From assembly GCA_001771065.1 (NCBI GenBank), contig MESQ01000007.1, positions 40,464 through 104,463 on the forward strand: a stretch of 64,000 bases of DNA, in the 5' to 3' direction. A program made the translations under genes and the position numbers. The notes under the pieces are model-generated. The model saw only the letters and a list, made by a program, of their open reading frames with translations, was not told the DNA's origin and ran no database searches. Below are positions 17,147 to 26,271 of the stretch, one piece after another. How positions within the stretch are numbered: position 1 is the stretch's first letter; every line of letters begins with the position of its first letter. The stretch is from Burkholderiales bacterium RIFOXYD12_FULL_59_19. Its GTDB lineage: Bacteria > Pseudomonadota > Gammaproteobacteria > Burkholderiales > Burkholderiaceae_C.

Positions 17147-18607
17147 TTATTGTGTGCTACTGACTTCCAGGGTCGCGGCAGCGGCCAATGCCACCCTGGC
17201 TTGTTGCGCCAACTGGTCAAAGGCGGGTTTGACAGCGGCCGTCACTGGCACGGACTCGCTCTGTTTTGCCACTTTCATGGGGTCCTGCTGTACACCGTTG
17301 TTGCGCACTTCAAAGTGCAAGTGGGGACCGGTTGCCCAGCCTGTCGATCCAACCAAACCTATGGTTTGGCCTTGTTCGACGCGCTCTCCCCGGCGCACCA
17401 GCAGTTTGCTCAAATGGGCATACACCGTTTCGGTGTTGCCACGGTGCTTGATAAAAACGACATTGCCATAGCCGTTTTGAACACCTGAAAATGTCACGAT
17501 GCCGTCGCCGACAGTACGTGCAGGTGTTCCGGTGCTGGCGGCAAAATCAGTCCCCAGATGGGCGCGCATTTGTTTCAGGATAGGATGAAAGCGCATCGCG
17601 AATCCACTGCTGACACGCGAAAAGGCGACAGGTGAACTCAAAAATGCGCGGCGAAGACTTTGGCCACCGAGTGTGTAATAGGCACCTTTGCTGCTGGGAT
17701 TGCCCGACTGCATGCCGCCCGCCGCTTGTCCGGCCACGGGTTCGTCAAACCACATGGCTTGGTACGACTTGCCAGCATTGACAAATTCGGCGCTTAGCAC
17801 GCGACCAGTGCGTAGCGGCTCGCCGTCGCCTTCCAGGGTTTCATAGACCACGGAAAACCGATCGCCTTTGCGCAACTCGCGGCGAAAGTCAATGTCACCC
17901 GAAAAAATCTCGGCCAATTGCACGGCAATCGCATCGGGAATTTTGGCCTCGTCGGACGCAGCGAACAATGAACTCTGAATGGTGCCGCTGGCCAACTGGC
18001 TGCTTGCGCTCAAGGCGGCAGTTTCGATGCGTGTCACGAAATGATCACCCTGGCGCTCAATCACCAGTCGTTTGAACTCACCATTGGTGTCGCTGCTCCA
18101 GCGGGCTGAGAGTTTGTTCAGCTGCTGGTCATGGGTGGCTTCGGCCGTAATTTGCCGGCCGCTACGGCCCAGCAACATCTGGTGTGCGCTGCTGTCATTG
18201 CGGAGATAGGCTGCGGCTTGCGCATCATCAATGCCCAGGCGTTTGAGTAGGGTGTCGGCGGTGTCGCTGGTGCGCGTGTGATCGGTGCGGTAGAGCACAT
18301 ACGCAGGCGCAACATCGTGGTTATAGTCAGGCAGTGCCAGGGGTAGCACGGTTTCCATGATTTCCTGGACAGGCAAATCGGCGGCATCCGGCCCCAGTGA
18401 GGCCACGGCAAACGCACCCCCACCGCCACTGAGCAGTAAGGCGGCAACGATGGCTGTGATGCGTTTGGGATGTTGTTTTAGCCAATGGGCGGCAGCACTC
18501 GAAAAAGACTGGCCGCCGACGATGAATTGCTTGATCAAAAGTGAATCCTGAGTTGAGGCTTGTCTGGAAGACACAACAGATGTGAAAAACAGGGCGTTGA
18601 TGCCCAC
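17147..18607 (-). CDS. M23-family peptidoglycan DD-metalloendopeptidase
   Basis: Up to 486 residues: a short N-terminal segment, a transmembrane helix near residues 49-69, an OapA/LysM-like region (AYVLYRTDHTRTSDTADTLL), and a C-terminal LytM/M23 domain. The zinc ligands are seen in HLGTDFAA and GPHLHFEV, with GYGNVVFIKHRG between. It resembles MepM, which cleaves D-Ala-mDAP crosslinks to allow wall growth. The start is unsure: GTG at 18607 (used here), or TTG at 18538, which has a better-placed AGGA. Divergent from tyrS. Confidence 0.88.
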   Translation of the reverse strand: MGINALFFTSVVSSRQASTQDSLLIKQFIVGGQSFSSAAAHWLKQHPKRITAIVAALLLSGGGGAFAVASLGPDAADLPVQEIMETVLPLALPDYNHDVAPAYVLYRTDHTRTSDTADTLLKRLGIDDAQAAAYLRNDSSAHQMLLGRSGRQITAEATHDQQLNKLSARWSSDTNGEFKRLVIERQGDHFVTRIETAALSASSQLASGTIQSSLFAASDEAKIPDAIAVQLAEIFSGDIDFRRELRKGDRFSVVYETLEGDGEPLRTGRVLSAEFVNAGKSYQAMWFDEPVAGQAAGGMQSGNPSSKGAYYTLGGQSLRRAFLSSPVAFSRVSSGFAMRFHPILKQMRAHLGTDFAASTGTPARTVGDGIVTFSGVQNGYGNVVFIKHRGNTETVYAHLSKLLVRRGERVEQGQTIGLVGSTGWATGPHLHFEVRNNGVQQDPMKVAKQSESVPVTAAVKPAFDQLAQQARVALAAAATLEVSSTQ

Positions 18608-18677
18608 GTAAAATCACGTTAAAAAACAGCCTTTGAGTATAAACCCTGCCCCAACTGACGCATCCAGAAAAACCCTT

Positions 18678-19922
18678 ATGACACATGCCAAAACGCCTCA
18701 ATTTGCTGCTTCCGATCGTGTCAAAGAGGCGTTGGCAGTCACGCTACGCGGTTGCGAAGAACTGATTCCGCCGGACGAATGGTTGAAAAAACTGGTGCGT
18801 TCCGAGGCCTCGGGCAAGCCGTTGCGCATCAAACTCGGGCTGGACCCCACTGCGCCCGACATTCATATTGGCCACACGGTGGTGCTCAACAAGTTGCGCC
18901 AGTTGCAGGATTTGGGCCATACTGTCATTTTTTTGATTGGCGACTTCACCACCCTGATCGGTGATCCGTCAGGGCGCAATTCGACGCGCCCACCCCTCAC
19001 GCGTGAACAAATTGAGGTCAATGCCCAAACCTATTACCGCCAGGCTTCCATGGTGCTTGACCCGTCAAAAACCGAGATTCGTTACAACAGTGAGTGGGGC
19101 GACGCTTTGGGTTCGCGCGGCATGATTGAGCTGGCTGCGCGCTACACGGTGGCACGCATGATGGAGCGGAATGACTTTCATGACCGTTTTCATGCCGGCA
19201 CACCAATCAGTGTGCATGAATTTTTGTACCCGCTGATGCAGGGTTATGACTCGGTTGCCCTGAAAAGCGACCTGGAACTGGGCGGTACCGACCAAAAATT
19301 CAATTTGCTGGTCGGGCGCCATTTGCAGTCAGAATACGGCCAGGAGCCGCAGTGCATTTTGACTATGCCGCTGCTTGAAGGCCTTGACGGTGTTGAGAAA
19401 ATGTCCAAAAGCAAGGGCAATTACATTGGCATCAGCGAAGATGCCAACACCATGTTTGCCAAGGTCCTGAGCATTTCCGACGTGTTGATGTGGCGCTGGT
19501 ACACGCTACTGAGCTTCAGGTCCGAAGCAGAAATTGCCGCCTTGAAAGTTGACGTGGTGGCTGGGCGCAACCCCAAAGAGGCCAAAGTGGCGCTGGCCAA
19601 GGAAATCACCACACGGTTTCACTCCAGCGCGGCGGCCGAAGCGGCTGAACAAGACTTCATCAACCGCAGCAAGGGCGGTATTCCCGATGAAATTGTCGAA
19701 TTGGCCTTTGCCCTGGTTCCGGACGGCGCGCCGCTCGGTATCGCTGCGCTCCTCAAGATGGCGGGCTTGGCGACATCCAGTGGTGAAGGCAATCGTCTGA
19801 TCGATGGGGGTGGCGTTCGCATTGACTCCGCTGTGGTGAGTGACAAGGCTTTGAAGCTGGCGGCAGGCACCTATGTTTTGCAAGTGGGTAAACGCAAGTT
19901 TGTCCGTGTCACGCTCGCCTGA
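18678..19922 (+). CDS. tyrS: tyrosyl-tRNA synthetase
   Basis: A 414-residue class I synthetase. The HIGH motif is in DIHIGHTVVLNKLRQ, tyrosine recognition in LGGTDQKFNLLVGR, KMSKS in VEKMSKSKGNYIG, and a C-terminal S4-like RNA-binding domain holds LIDGGGVRIDS. The ATG at 18678 is preferred over an in-frame TTG at 18633. Followed after 54 bp by dtd, whose product removes D-Tyr from tRNA, so the pairing is functionally coherent. Confidence 0.96.
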   Translation: MTHAKTPQFAASDRVKEALAVTLRGCEELIPPDEWLKKLVRSEASGKPLRIKLGLDPTAPDIHIGHTVVLNKLRQLQDLGHTVIFLIGDFTTLIGDPSGRNSTRPPLTREQIEVNAQTYYRQASMVLDPSKTEIRYNSEWGDALGSRGMIELAARYTVARMMERNDFHDRFHAGTPISVHEFLYPLMQGYDSVALKSDLELGGTDQKFNLLVGRHLQSEYGQEPQCILTMPLLEGLDGVEKMSKSKGNYIGISEDANTMFAKVLSISDVLMWRWYTLLSFRSEAEIAALKVDVVAGRNPKEAKVALAKEITTRFHSSAAAEAAEQDFINRSKGGIPDEIVELAFALVPDGAPLGIAALLKMAGLATSSGEGNRLIDGGGVRIDSAVVSDKALKLAAGTYVLQVGKRKFVRVTLA

Positions 19923-19976
19923 TCGTTCGCTGTTGAGCCGTTTTAACACGCCAACCAACGCACGGGACACCGGGTC

Positions 19977-20453
19977 ATGATGGCCGTGTTGCAGCGGGTA
20001 AGCCATGCGCGGGTTGAAGTTACCGGCCGCAGGGTCGGCGAAATAGGCCCGGGCCTCCTGGTCTTGTTGTGCGCCGAGCGTGGTGACACCGAGGCGCAAA
20101 GTGACAAGCTGCTCGCCAAAATCCTGAAATTGCGCATCTTCAGCGACGCCGATGGAAAAATGAACCACAACGTGCAAAACCTGGATGGCCTGGGGCAAAT
20201 GGGCGGCCTGCTGGTGGTTAGCCAATTCACGCTGGCGGCAGACGCGTCTGGTGGCAACCGGCCCAGCTTTACCGCTGCAGCTGGGCCGGATGAGGGTCGG
20301 CGGCTGTACGATTATTTTGTGCAGCAAGCCAGGTGCGCTCACCCCGTGGTTGAAACTGGCGAGTTTGCGGCTGACATGCAGGTCCATTTGATCAACGACG
20401 GGCCGGTCACGATCCCGTTGCGAGTGGTGCCACTTGAAGGCACCCCGCGATAA
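19977..20453 (+). CDS. dtd: D-aminoacyl-tRNA deacylase
   Basis: A 158-residue DTD protein. The two chirality-defining motifs are present: [10 protein letters not shown] and NDGPVTIPL (with the cis Gly-Pro). It hydrolyses D-aminoacyl-tRNA, protecting translation. Two consecutive ATG codons (19977 and 19980) could each be the start. Located between tyrS and rodA, with rodA only nine bases downstream. Confidence 0.95.
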   Translation: MMAVLQRVSHARVEVTGRRVGEIGPGLLVLLCAERGDTEAQSDKLLAKILKLRIFSDADGKMNHNVQNLDGLGQMGGLLVVSQFTLAADASGGNRPSFTAAAGPDEGRRLYDYFVQQARCAHPVVETGEFAADMQVHLINDGPVTIPLRVVPLEGTPR

Positions 20454-20461
20454 TTGCGCCC

Positions 20462-21616
20462 ATGTCTCTGGTTTTTGAACGCCCTTCGTTGTTGCGCCGC
20501 TTGTCACCCTGGTTTTCGGGTTTTGACGGCCCTTTGGCCTTTGCCGTCTTTATCCTGGTGGGCGCGGGTTTGCTGAGCATGTTTTCCTCGGGTTATGACC
20601 ACGGCACACGCTTTGAAGATCATGCCCGCAACATGCTGATTGCCGGCTTCATCATGTTTGTGGTGGCACAAATCCCGCCGCAGCGATTGATGGCACTGGC
20701 TGTGCCGCTCTATCTATTGGGGGTGACGCTGCTGATTGCTGTGGCGGTTTTTGGTGTCACCAAAAAAGGCGCCAGACGCTGGCTTTATGTGGGTGTCACC
20801 ATTCAGCCCAGTGAAATTCTCAAAATTGCCATGCCGCTGATGTTGGCCTGGTGGTTTCAAAAGCGCGAGGGTCAACTGCGGCCCCTGGACTTTTTGGTCG
20901 CAGGCCTCTTGTTGGCGGTGCCGGTGGGGCTGATCATGAAGCAGCCTGATCTGGGCACCTCGCTGCTGGTTTTGGCGGCCGGGCTTTCAGTGATCTTTTT
21001 CGCCGGATTAAGTTGGAAACTGGTGGCTCCGCCGCTGGTGCTGGTTCTCCTGGGCATCATCCTGTTAGTGGTGTTTGAACCTGAGTTGTGTGCCGAGGGT
21101 GTGAGCTGGCCCTTGCTGCGCGAATACCAGCAGCAGCGTGTGTGCACCCTGCTTGACCCCACCCGAGATCCGTTGGGTAAGGGTTTTCACATCATTCAGG
21201 GCATGATTGCGATTGGCTCGGGCGGGTTTTGGGGCAAGGGTTTCATGCAGGGCACGCAGACCCACCTGGAGTTCATCCCCGAACGCACCACCGACTTTAT
21301 TTTTGCTGCGTTCTCGGAGGAGTTTGGCCTGTTTGGAAATTTGTTGCTGATCGCGGCCTTTCTCTTTTTGGTGTTGCGCGCGCTGGTGATTGCACTGGAG
21401 GCGCCGACCATGTTCACCCGTCTGTTGGGGGGCGCCGTGGCGATGATTTTCTTTTGTTATGCCTTCGTCAACATGGGCATGGTCAGTGGCATTTTGCCGG
21501 TGGTAGGTGTGCCGCTGCCGTTTATCAGTTATGGAGGTACCGCCATGGTGACCCTGGGCCTGGGTCTAGGCATTCTGATGTCGATTGCCAAATCCAAAAG
21601 GCTGGTGCAATCCTGA
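20462..21616 (+). CDS. rodA: rod shape-determining protein RodA
   Basis: A 384-residue SEDS-family membrane glycosyltransferase with about ten transmembrane segments. Family landmarks: KKGARRWLYVGVTIQPSE, KQPDLGTSLLVLAAG, GSGGFWGKGFMQGTQTHLEF and GVPLPFISYGGTAMVTLGL near the end. RodA polymerises lipid II for side-wall elongation with PBP2. It is usually last in mreBCD-mrdA-rodA clusters, but here it follows dtd. The last 20 residues are normal, so the gene is complete. Confidence 0.95.
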   Translation: MSLVFERPSLLRRLSPWFSGFDGPLAFAVFILVGAGLLSMFSSGYDHGTRFEDHARNMLIAGFIMFVVAQIPPQRLMALAVPLYLLGVTLLIAVAVFGVTKKGARRWLYVGVTIQPSEILKIAMPLMLAWWFQKREGQLRPLDFLVAGLLLAVPVGLIMKQPDLGTSLLVLAAGLSVIFFAGLSWKLVAPPLVLVLLGIILLVVFEPELCAEGVSWPLLREYQQQRVCTLLDPTRDPLGKGFHIIQGMIAIGSGGFWGKGFMQGTQTHLEFIPERTTDFIFAAFSEEFGLFGNLLLIAAFLFLVLRALVIALEAPTMFTRLLGGAVAMIFFCYAFVNMGMVSGILPVVGVPLPFISYGGTAMVTLGLGLGILMSIAKSKRLVQS

Positions 21617-21676
21617 TGCTTTGTGGAACAGACCAAGAAAATTTGGCATTTGCGGGACAGATCAAGATTTGCTCTG

Positions 21677-21703
21677 ACCTCAACGAATTGAGGTTTGCTC
21701 TTT
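21677..21703 (+). terminator. weak terminator-like hairpin after rodA
   Basis: ACCTCAA (21677-21683), loop CGAA, TTGAGGT (21688-21694), then TTGCTCTTT. A short stem with an imperfect T tract, about 60 bp past rodA. Confidence 0.4.
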
Positions 21704-21810
21704 CATTAACATCTTGTCTGATGTTGGCTGTCTTACCGGTTGCCGCATGGCGCAAGGGGTTGAGTCGCTCGCCCAACCGCACTTTTGTCCCCAAGCCCTA
21801 GAATCGCGCG

Positions 21811-23271
21811 ATGATTTCACGCGAACCCACCCTTGAACGCCTGGCTGTTGCCAAGTCCCTGCTGCTTACACCTTTTGGTTTGGATGAATCCCATCTGGCC
21901 CGGGCCCTGGCCGAGATCAAGGCGCACAAGGTGGATGAAGCAGACCTGTATTTCCAGTACACCCGCTCAGAAGGCTGGAGCCTGGAAGAAGGCATTGTCA
22001 AGACTGGCTCGTTTTCCATTGATCAGGGTGTTGGTGTGCGCGCCGTCAGTGGCGAAAAAACGGCTTTTGCCTATTCTGATGATATTTCTGAGGCGTCACT
22101 GCTGGATGCGGCACGCACCGTGCGTTCCATCTCCAGCATCGCCCAGGTTGGACGGGCGCGCGTACCCAGCAAAAAAATAGCGTCTGCCCGCTCCCTGTAC
22201 AACGGGCTGGACCCCATTGCCAGCCTGGACAGCACCGCCAAGGTTAAGCTGCTGGAAAAAGTAGAGCAGTTGGCCCGCGCCAAAGACCCGCGTGTGGCGC
22301 AGGTCATGGCGGGTTTGGCGGCCGAATATGACGTCGTGCTGGTGGCGCGTGCCGACGGCACCCTGGCTGCTGATGTGCGCCCGCTGGTGCGCCTGAGTGT
22401 GACGGTGTTTGCGGAGCAACAAGGCCGTCGCGAGGTCGGGTCGGCCGGCGGCGGGGGGCGTTTTGGTTTTGCCTATTTCGACGATGCGCTGATTGGTCAG
22501 TATGTCGATGAAGCTGTATCGGCAGCGCTTACCAATCTGGAGGCTCGGCCGGCGCCCGCAGGAGAAATGACGGTCGTGCTGGGATCAGGCTGGCCCGGTA
22601 TTTTGCTGCACGAAGCGATCGGCCATGGGCTCGAAGGTGACTTCAATCGTAAAGGTTCAAGTGCCTTTAGTGGCCGGATTGGTCAGCGTGTGGCCGCCAA
22701 AGGGGTGACCGTGCTGGACGACGGCACGCTGAGCGACCGGCGCGGTTCACTCAACGTCGATGACGAAGGAAACGCCAGTGGTCGCAATGTGCTGATTGAA
22801 GACGGTATTCTCAAGGGCTATATTCAGGATGCCATGAATGCCCGCCTGATGGGTGTCAAGCCGACCGGCAATGGTCGGCGCGAAAGTTATGCTCACGTGC
22901 CGATTCCGCGCATGACCAATACCTACATGCTGGGCGGCGACAAGTCACCTGAAGAAATCGTTGCCAGCATCAAGAGGGGCTTGTATGCCACCAATTTTGG
23001 GGGTGGGCAGGTGGACATCACATCGGGCAAATTCGTGTTCTCGGCGAGCCTGGCCTATTGGGTGGAAAACGGCAAAATTTTGTACCCGGTCAAGGGTGCG
23101 ACGCTGGTGGGCAGCGGGCCTGAAGTCTTGAAACGTGTCAGTATGATCGGCAATGACATGAAGCTCGACAGCGGCGTCGGCACCTGTGGCAAAGAAGGGC
23201 AGAGTGTGCCGGTCGGTGTGGGGCAAGCCACGCTGCGGATTGATGGCTTGACGGTCGGCGGCACGGCCTGA
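21811..23271 (+). CDS. tldD: metalloprotease TldD
   Basis: A 486-residue protein of the TldD/PmbA family. The zinc motif HEAIGHGLEGD is present, followed by ESYAHVPIPRMTNTYM and GTCGKEGQSVPVGVG near the C-terminus, which holds a conserved Cys. TldD with PmbA (TldE) forms a heterodimeric protease that processes microcins and the CcdA antitoxin in E. coli. The partner PmbA is not in this window. The product starts MISREPTLERLAVAKSLLL. Confidence 0.95.
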   Translation: MISREPTLERLAVAKSLLLTPFGLDESHLARALAEIKAHKVDEADLYFQYTRSEGWSLEEGIVKTGSFSIDQGVGVRAVSGEKTAFAYSDDISEASLLDAARTVRSISSIAQVGRARVPSKKIASARSLYNGLDPIASLDSTAKVKLLEKVEQLARAKDPRVAQVMAGLAAEYDVVLVARADGTLAADVRPLVRLSVTVFAEQQGRREVGSAGGGGRFGFAYFDDALIGQYVDEAVSAALTNLEARPAPAGEMTVVLGSGWPGILLHEAIGHGLEGDFNRKGSSAFSGRIGQRVAAKGVTVLDDGTLSDRRGSLNVDDEGNASGRNVLIEDGILKGYIQDAMNARLMGVKPTGNGRRESYAHVPIPRMTNTYMLGGDKSPEEIVASIKRGLYATNFGGGQVDITSGKFVFSASLAYWVENGKILYPVKGATLVGSGPEVLKRVSMIGNDMKLDSGVGTCGKEGQSVPVGVGQATLRIDGLTVGGTA

Positions 23272-23334
23272 TGACTTCGCGTGAGGCCTGCATTGTCAGT
23301 ATGGGCTGATGTGACTGTGCTACATTCCAATCTT

Positions 23335-23403
23335 ATGACATCAGTGTATTTTTTCTTTAGCTATTTTTGGTTCTCTTGCGCCATAGGCGGTAGAGAGTTC
23401 TGA
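23335..23403 (+). CDS. putative aroG leader peptide, rich in Phe/Tyr/Trp codons
   Basis: A 22-codon reading frame, ATG at 23335 and TGA at 23401, whose codons 5-13 read YFFFSYFWF. In total it holds six Phe, two Tyr and one Trp. It lies directly upstream of an intrinsic terminator (23433-23462) and of aroG, the classic layout of transcription attenuation by a leader peptide. No ribosome site is visible; the extended -10-like TGCTACATT ends eight bases before the ATG, so translation may be almost leaderless. Too short to be found by usual ORF length cut-offs. Confidence 0.82.
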   Translation: MTSVYFFFSYFWFSCAIGGREF

Positions 23404-23442
23404 ACGTACCTGAAACAAACGTCTGATCTCCCAAAAACCGCC
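23386..23442 (+). promoter_or_regulatory. candidate antiterminator pairing in the aroG leader
   Basis: GGCGGT at 23386-23391, inside the leader-peptide frame just after the aromatic codons, is complementary to ACCGCC at 23437-23442, the left arm of the terminator. GAGA (23393-23396) can also pair with TCTC (23427-23430). A ribosome stalled on the Phe/Tyr codons would leave this region free; one at the stop codon would cover it. Confidence 0.7.
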
Positions 23443-23462
23443 GTCACTCCGGCGGTTTTTTT
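23433..23462 (+). terminator. intrinsic terminator of the aroG attenuator
   Basis: AAAAACCGCCG (23433-23443), loop TCACTC region, and CGGCGGTTTTTTT (23450-23462). It sits 30 nt after the leader-peptide stop and 36 bp before the aroG start, so it must be read through for aroG expression. Confidence 0.88.
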
Positions 23463-23498
23463 ATGTGCTTTTGATTCAACTTGATGAGGAACCTGTCC

Positions 23499-24635
23499 AT
23501 GACTGCCAAAGCCACTGCTGATAAAGATGCCTGGGGTATCAACGCGCCGAGTCCCGCCACTGACCGTACCGGTCAGACTGACAACGAACGTATCAAGGAC
23601 ATCACCGTGTTACCGCCACCAGAGCATTTGATCCGGTTCTTTCCCATTCAGGGCACGCCCGTGGAAAAGATGATCAGCAGCACCCGGCGCCATATTCATC
23701 AGATCATGGCGGGCAAGGACGACCGGCTGTTGGTAATCATTGGGCCCTGCTCAATTCATGACCCGGCGGCGGCTATCGAGTACGCACGTCGCCTGAAAGA
23801 GCAGCGTGACCGCTACGCCGACACGCTCGAAATTGTGATGCGTGTGTATTTTGAAAAGCCGCGTACCACGGTGGGCTGGAAAGGTCTGATCAATGACCCC
23901 TACCTGGACGAATCGTTCCGCATCGACGAAGGCCTGCGCATTGCACGCCAGTTGCTGATCGAGATCAATCGCCTGGGTTTGCCTGCTGGCAGTGAGTTCC
24001 TGGACGTGATTTCACCCCAGTATCTAGGCGACCTGATTGCGTGGGGAGCGATTGGTGCCCGCACCACCGAGAGTCAGGTACACCGTGAGCTGGCATCCGG
24101 TTTGTCGGCGCCGATTGGCTTCAAAAATGGCACCGATGGCAACATCAGAATTGCTACCGACGCCATTCAGGCGGCGGCCGGCGGCCACCATTTTTTATCG
24201 GTCCACAAAAACGGCCAGGTGGCGATTGTGCAAACCAACGGCAACAAAGACTGCCATGTCATTTTGCGCGGTGGCAAAGCGCCCAACTTTGACGCCACCA
24301 GCGTGGCGGCGGCTTGTGCCGAACTCGAAAAAGCCAAACTGCCAGCCACCCTGATGGTGGATTGCAGCCACGCCAACAGCAGCAAGCAGCATGAGAAGCA
24401 GCTTGACGTGGCGCGCGACATTGCCACCCAGATTGCCAGCGGTTCGCACAGTGTGTTTGGCGTCATGGTGGAAAGCCACCTGAATGCCGGCGCGCAAAAG
24501 TTCACGCCAGGCAAAGACAAATCCGACAAGCTCGAATTTGGCAAGAGCATCACCGATGCCTGTCTGGGTTGGGACGATTCGCTCGAATGCCTGGACGTGC
24601 TGTCAAAAGCCGTTCTGGCACGGCGCGCTCGTTAA
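23499..24635 (+). CDS. aroG: 3-deoxy-7-phosphoheptulonate (DAHP) synthase, class I
   Basis: A 378-residue DAHP synthase that condenses phosphoenolpyruvate and erythrose-4-phosphate in the first step of aromatic amino acid synthesis. Seen: LLVIIGPCSIHDP, VYFEKPRTTVGWKGLINDP, IGARTTESQVHRELASGLS, GFKNGTDGN, and the metal-site DCSHANSSKQ. Length and motifs match the AroG/AroF/AroH group. The start is the ATG at 23499 with TGAGGA in front. The preceding leader-peptide attenuator suggests control by charged Phe/Tyr tRNA. The isoenzyme's feedback type (Phe or Tyr) cannot be read from sequence by eye. Confidence 0.95.
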   Translation: MTAKATADKDAWGINAPSPATDRTGQTDNERIKDITVLPPPEHLIRFFPIQGTPVEKMISSTRRHIHQIMAGKDDRLLVIIGPCSIHDPAAAIEYARRLKEQRDRYADTLEIVMRVYFEKPRTTVGWKGLINDPYLDESFRIDEGLRIARQLLIEINRLGLPAGSEFLDVISPQYLGDLIAWGAIGARTTESQVHRELASGLSAPIGFKNGTDGNIRIATDAIQAAAGGHHFLSVHKNGQVAIVQTNGNKDCHVILRGGKAPNFDATSVAAACAELEKAKLPATLMVDCSHANSSKQHEKQLDVARDIATQIASGSHSVFGVMVESHLNAGAQKFTPGKDKSDKLEFGKSITDACLGWDDSLECLDVLSKAVLARRAR

Positions 24636-24739
24636 CGTGAAACGACAACAGCGTTAGGTGTGGTGATCGAGTCATGGGTCCGCACGCCCATGGCCCGGTC
24701 GCCGCGCCGGTTTTTGTCCAATGCCTTGAGTGGTTAACT

Positions 24740-24768
24740 TTGCCAGAGGTCTTAGGGTCCTCTGGCAA
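24740..24768. terminator. 10-bp perfect hairpin between convergent aroG and mpl
   Basis: TTGCCAGAGG (24740-24749), a 9-nt loop and CCTCTGGCAA (24759-24768), lying 13 bp beyond the mpl stop. No T tract; it may serve both strands as a weak terminator or mRNA 3' end. Confidence 0.55.
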
Positions 24769-24781
24769 GCCAATCAGCTCC

Positions 24782-26182
24782 CTACCTGTTGCGCAGTGCC
24801 TGCAGCAGCTTGGCATGAACCCCGGAAAAACTACCGTTGCTCATGCATAGGATGTAATCACCCCCCCGGGCAGCTTGGCTGACCTGTTGGACCAGCGTGT
24901 CGATGTTGTCTGTCACCTCAGCCCGCGGGCCCATGCTTGCCAGCACCTCTGTGGCGTCCCAGCCCAGGCCGGCACTGTGGCAAAAGGCCAGATCTGCTTG
25001 TTCTAGACTCCAGGGCAATTGCGCCTTCATGGTGCCCAGTTTCATGGTGTTGGAGCGCGGCTCAAATACCGCCAGGATACGCTCACCGGCCTTGATTGTG
25101 CGGCGCAGGCCGTCTACGGTGGTGCGAATGGCCGTAGGGTGGTGGGCAAAGTCGTCGTAAACCGTGATGTCTCCGGTCGCGGTCTTAGCCGTGCCGCGCA
25201 GCTCCATGCGGCGCTTCACGTTCTCAAAACTGCCCAGCGCCTGCGCAGCAAGCTCTGGTGCCACGCCTAGGTGTTCGGCTGCGGCAATGGCAGCAAGGGC
25301 ATTGAGCTGGTTGTGGTTGCCCGTCAGTGGCCATGTTACGCGGCCGACAGCCTGACCTTGAAATAACACTTCAAAGTCGCTTGCCTCTCCCTCGGCCGTG
25401 AAGTCGCTGACCGCAGCGCCAAAGCTGCGCACCTCGCTCCAGCAGCCCATGTGCAGCACACGTGCCAGGCTTTCTTCCAGACCGTTGACGACGACCCGGC
25501 CGCTGCCGTGCGCGCCGACTCCGGGCACGGTGCGCAGCAAGTGATGGAATTGCCGTTCAATGGCCGCCAGATCGTCAAAAATGTCAGCGTGGTCAAATTC
25601 CAGGTTGTTCAGCACAGCAGTACGCGGCCGGTAGTGCACAAATTTACTGCGCTTGTCAAAAAACGCGGTGTCGTATTCATCGGCCTCAATCACAAAGGCC
25701 TTGCCATGGCCCAGTCGGGCAGATGTACCAAAGTTCAGCGGCACGCCACCCACCAAAAAACCCGGCTGCAGGCCAGCGTATTCCAGAATCCAGCTGGTCA
25801 TGGCTGTGGTGGTGGTTTTGCCGTGAGTGCCGGCAATGGTGATCACATGGCGGCCTGGCAAGATGTGTTCAGCCAGCCATTGAGGCCCGCTGGTATAGGG
25901 CAGGCCGGCGTCAAGAATGGCTTCTATCAGCGGGAATTTGGGGGTGCCGTCACTCAGGCGTGCTCGGCCGACCACATTGCCCACCACAAACATGTCGGGC
26001 TTGAGTGCCAGTTGGTCGGCGCCATAACCTTCCATCAGGTCAATGCCCAGGGCGCGTAATTGGTCACTCATCGGGGGGTAAACGCCTGTGTCACAGCCGG
26101 TGACAGTGTGGCCTGCTTCGCGGGCCAGGGCGGCAAGACCTCCCATGAAGGTGCCGCAGATGCCAAGAATATGAATATGCAT
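24782..26182 (-). CDS. mpl: UDP-N-acetylmuramate:L-alanyl-gamma-D-glutamyl-meso-diaminopimelate ligase
   Basis: A 466-residue Mur-ligase-family enzyme starting HIHILGICGTFMGGLAALA, which distinguishes Mpl from MurC. The ATP-binding GTHGKTTTTAM loop, EADEYDTAFFDKRSKFVHY and the C-terminal FEPRSNTMKLG are present. Mpl reattaches recovered murein tripeptide to UDP-MurNAc in peptidoglycan recycling, the same pathway as AnmK and AmpD in this window. Divergent from the next gene with 89 bp between starts. Confidence 0.95.
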   Translation of the reverse strand: MHIHILGICGTFMGGLAALAREAGHTVTGCDTGVYPPMSDQLRALGIDLMEGYGADQLALKPDMFVVGNVVGRARLSDGTPKFPLIEAILDAGLPYTSGPQWLAEHILPGRHVITIAGTHGKTTTTAMTSWILEYAGLQPGFLVGGVPLNFGTSARLGHGKAFVIEADEYDTAFFDKRSKFVHYRPRTAVLNNLEFDHADIFDDLAAIERQFHHLLRTVPGVGAHGSGRVVVNGLEESLARVLHMGCWSEVRSFGAAVSDFTAEGEASDFEVLFQGQAVGRVTWPLTGNHNQLNALAAIAAAEHLGVAPELAAQALGSFENVKRRMELRGTAKTATGDITVYDDFAHHPTAIRTTVDGLRRTIKAGERILAVFEPRSNTMKLGTMKAQLPWSLEQADLAFCHSAGLGWDATEVLASMGPRAEVTDNIDTLVQQVSQAARGGDYILCMSNGSFSGVHAKLLQALRNR

Positions 26183-26271
26183 AGGTTGATTTTAGGCGGG
26201 CCGTTCTGCGGCGCGGTGCCCATTCCCTCTGACGGTCTGGTGCGACGCAATCAGGGCAAAATGCAGTCTCT

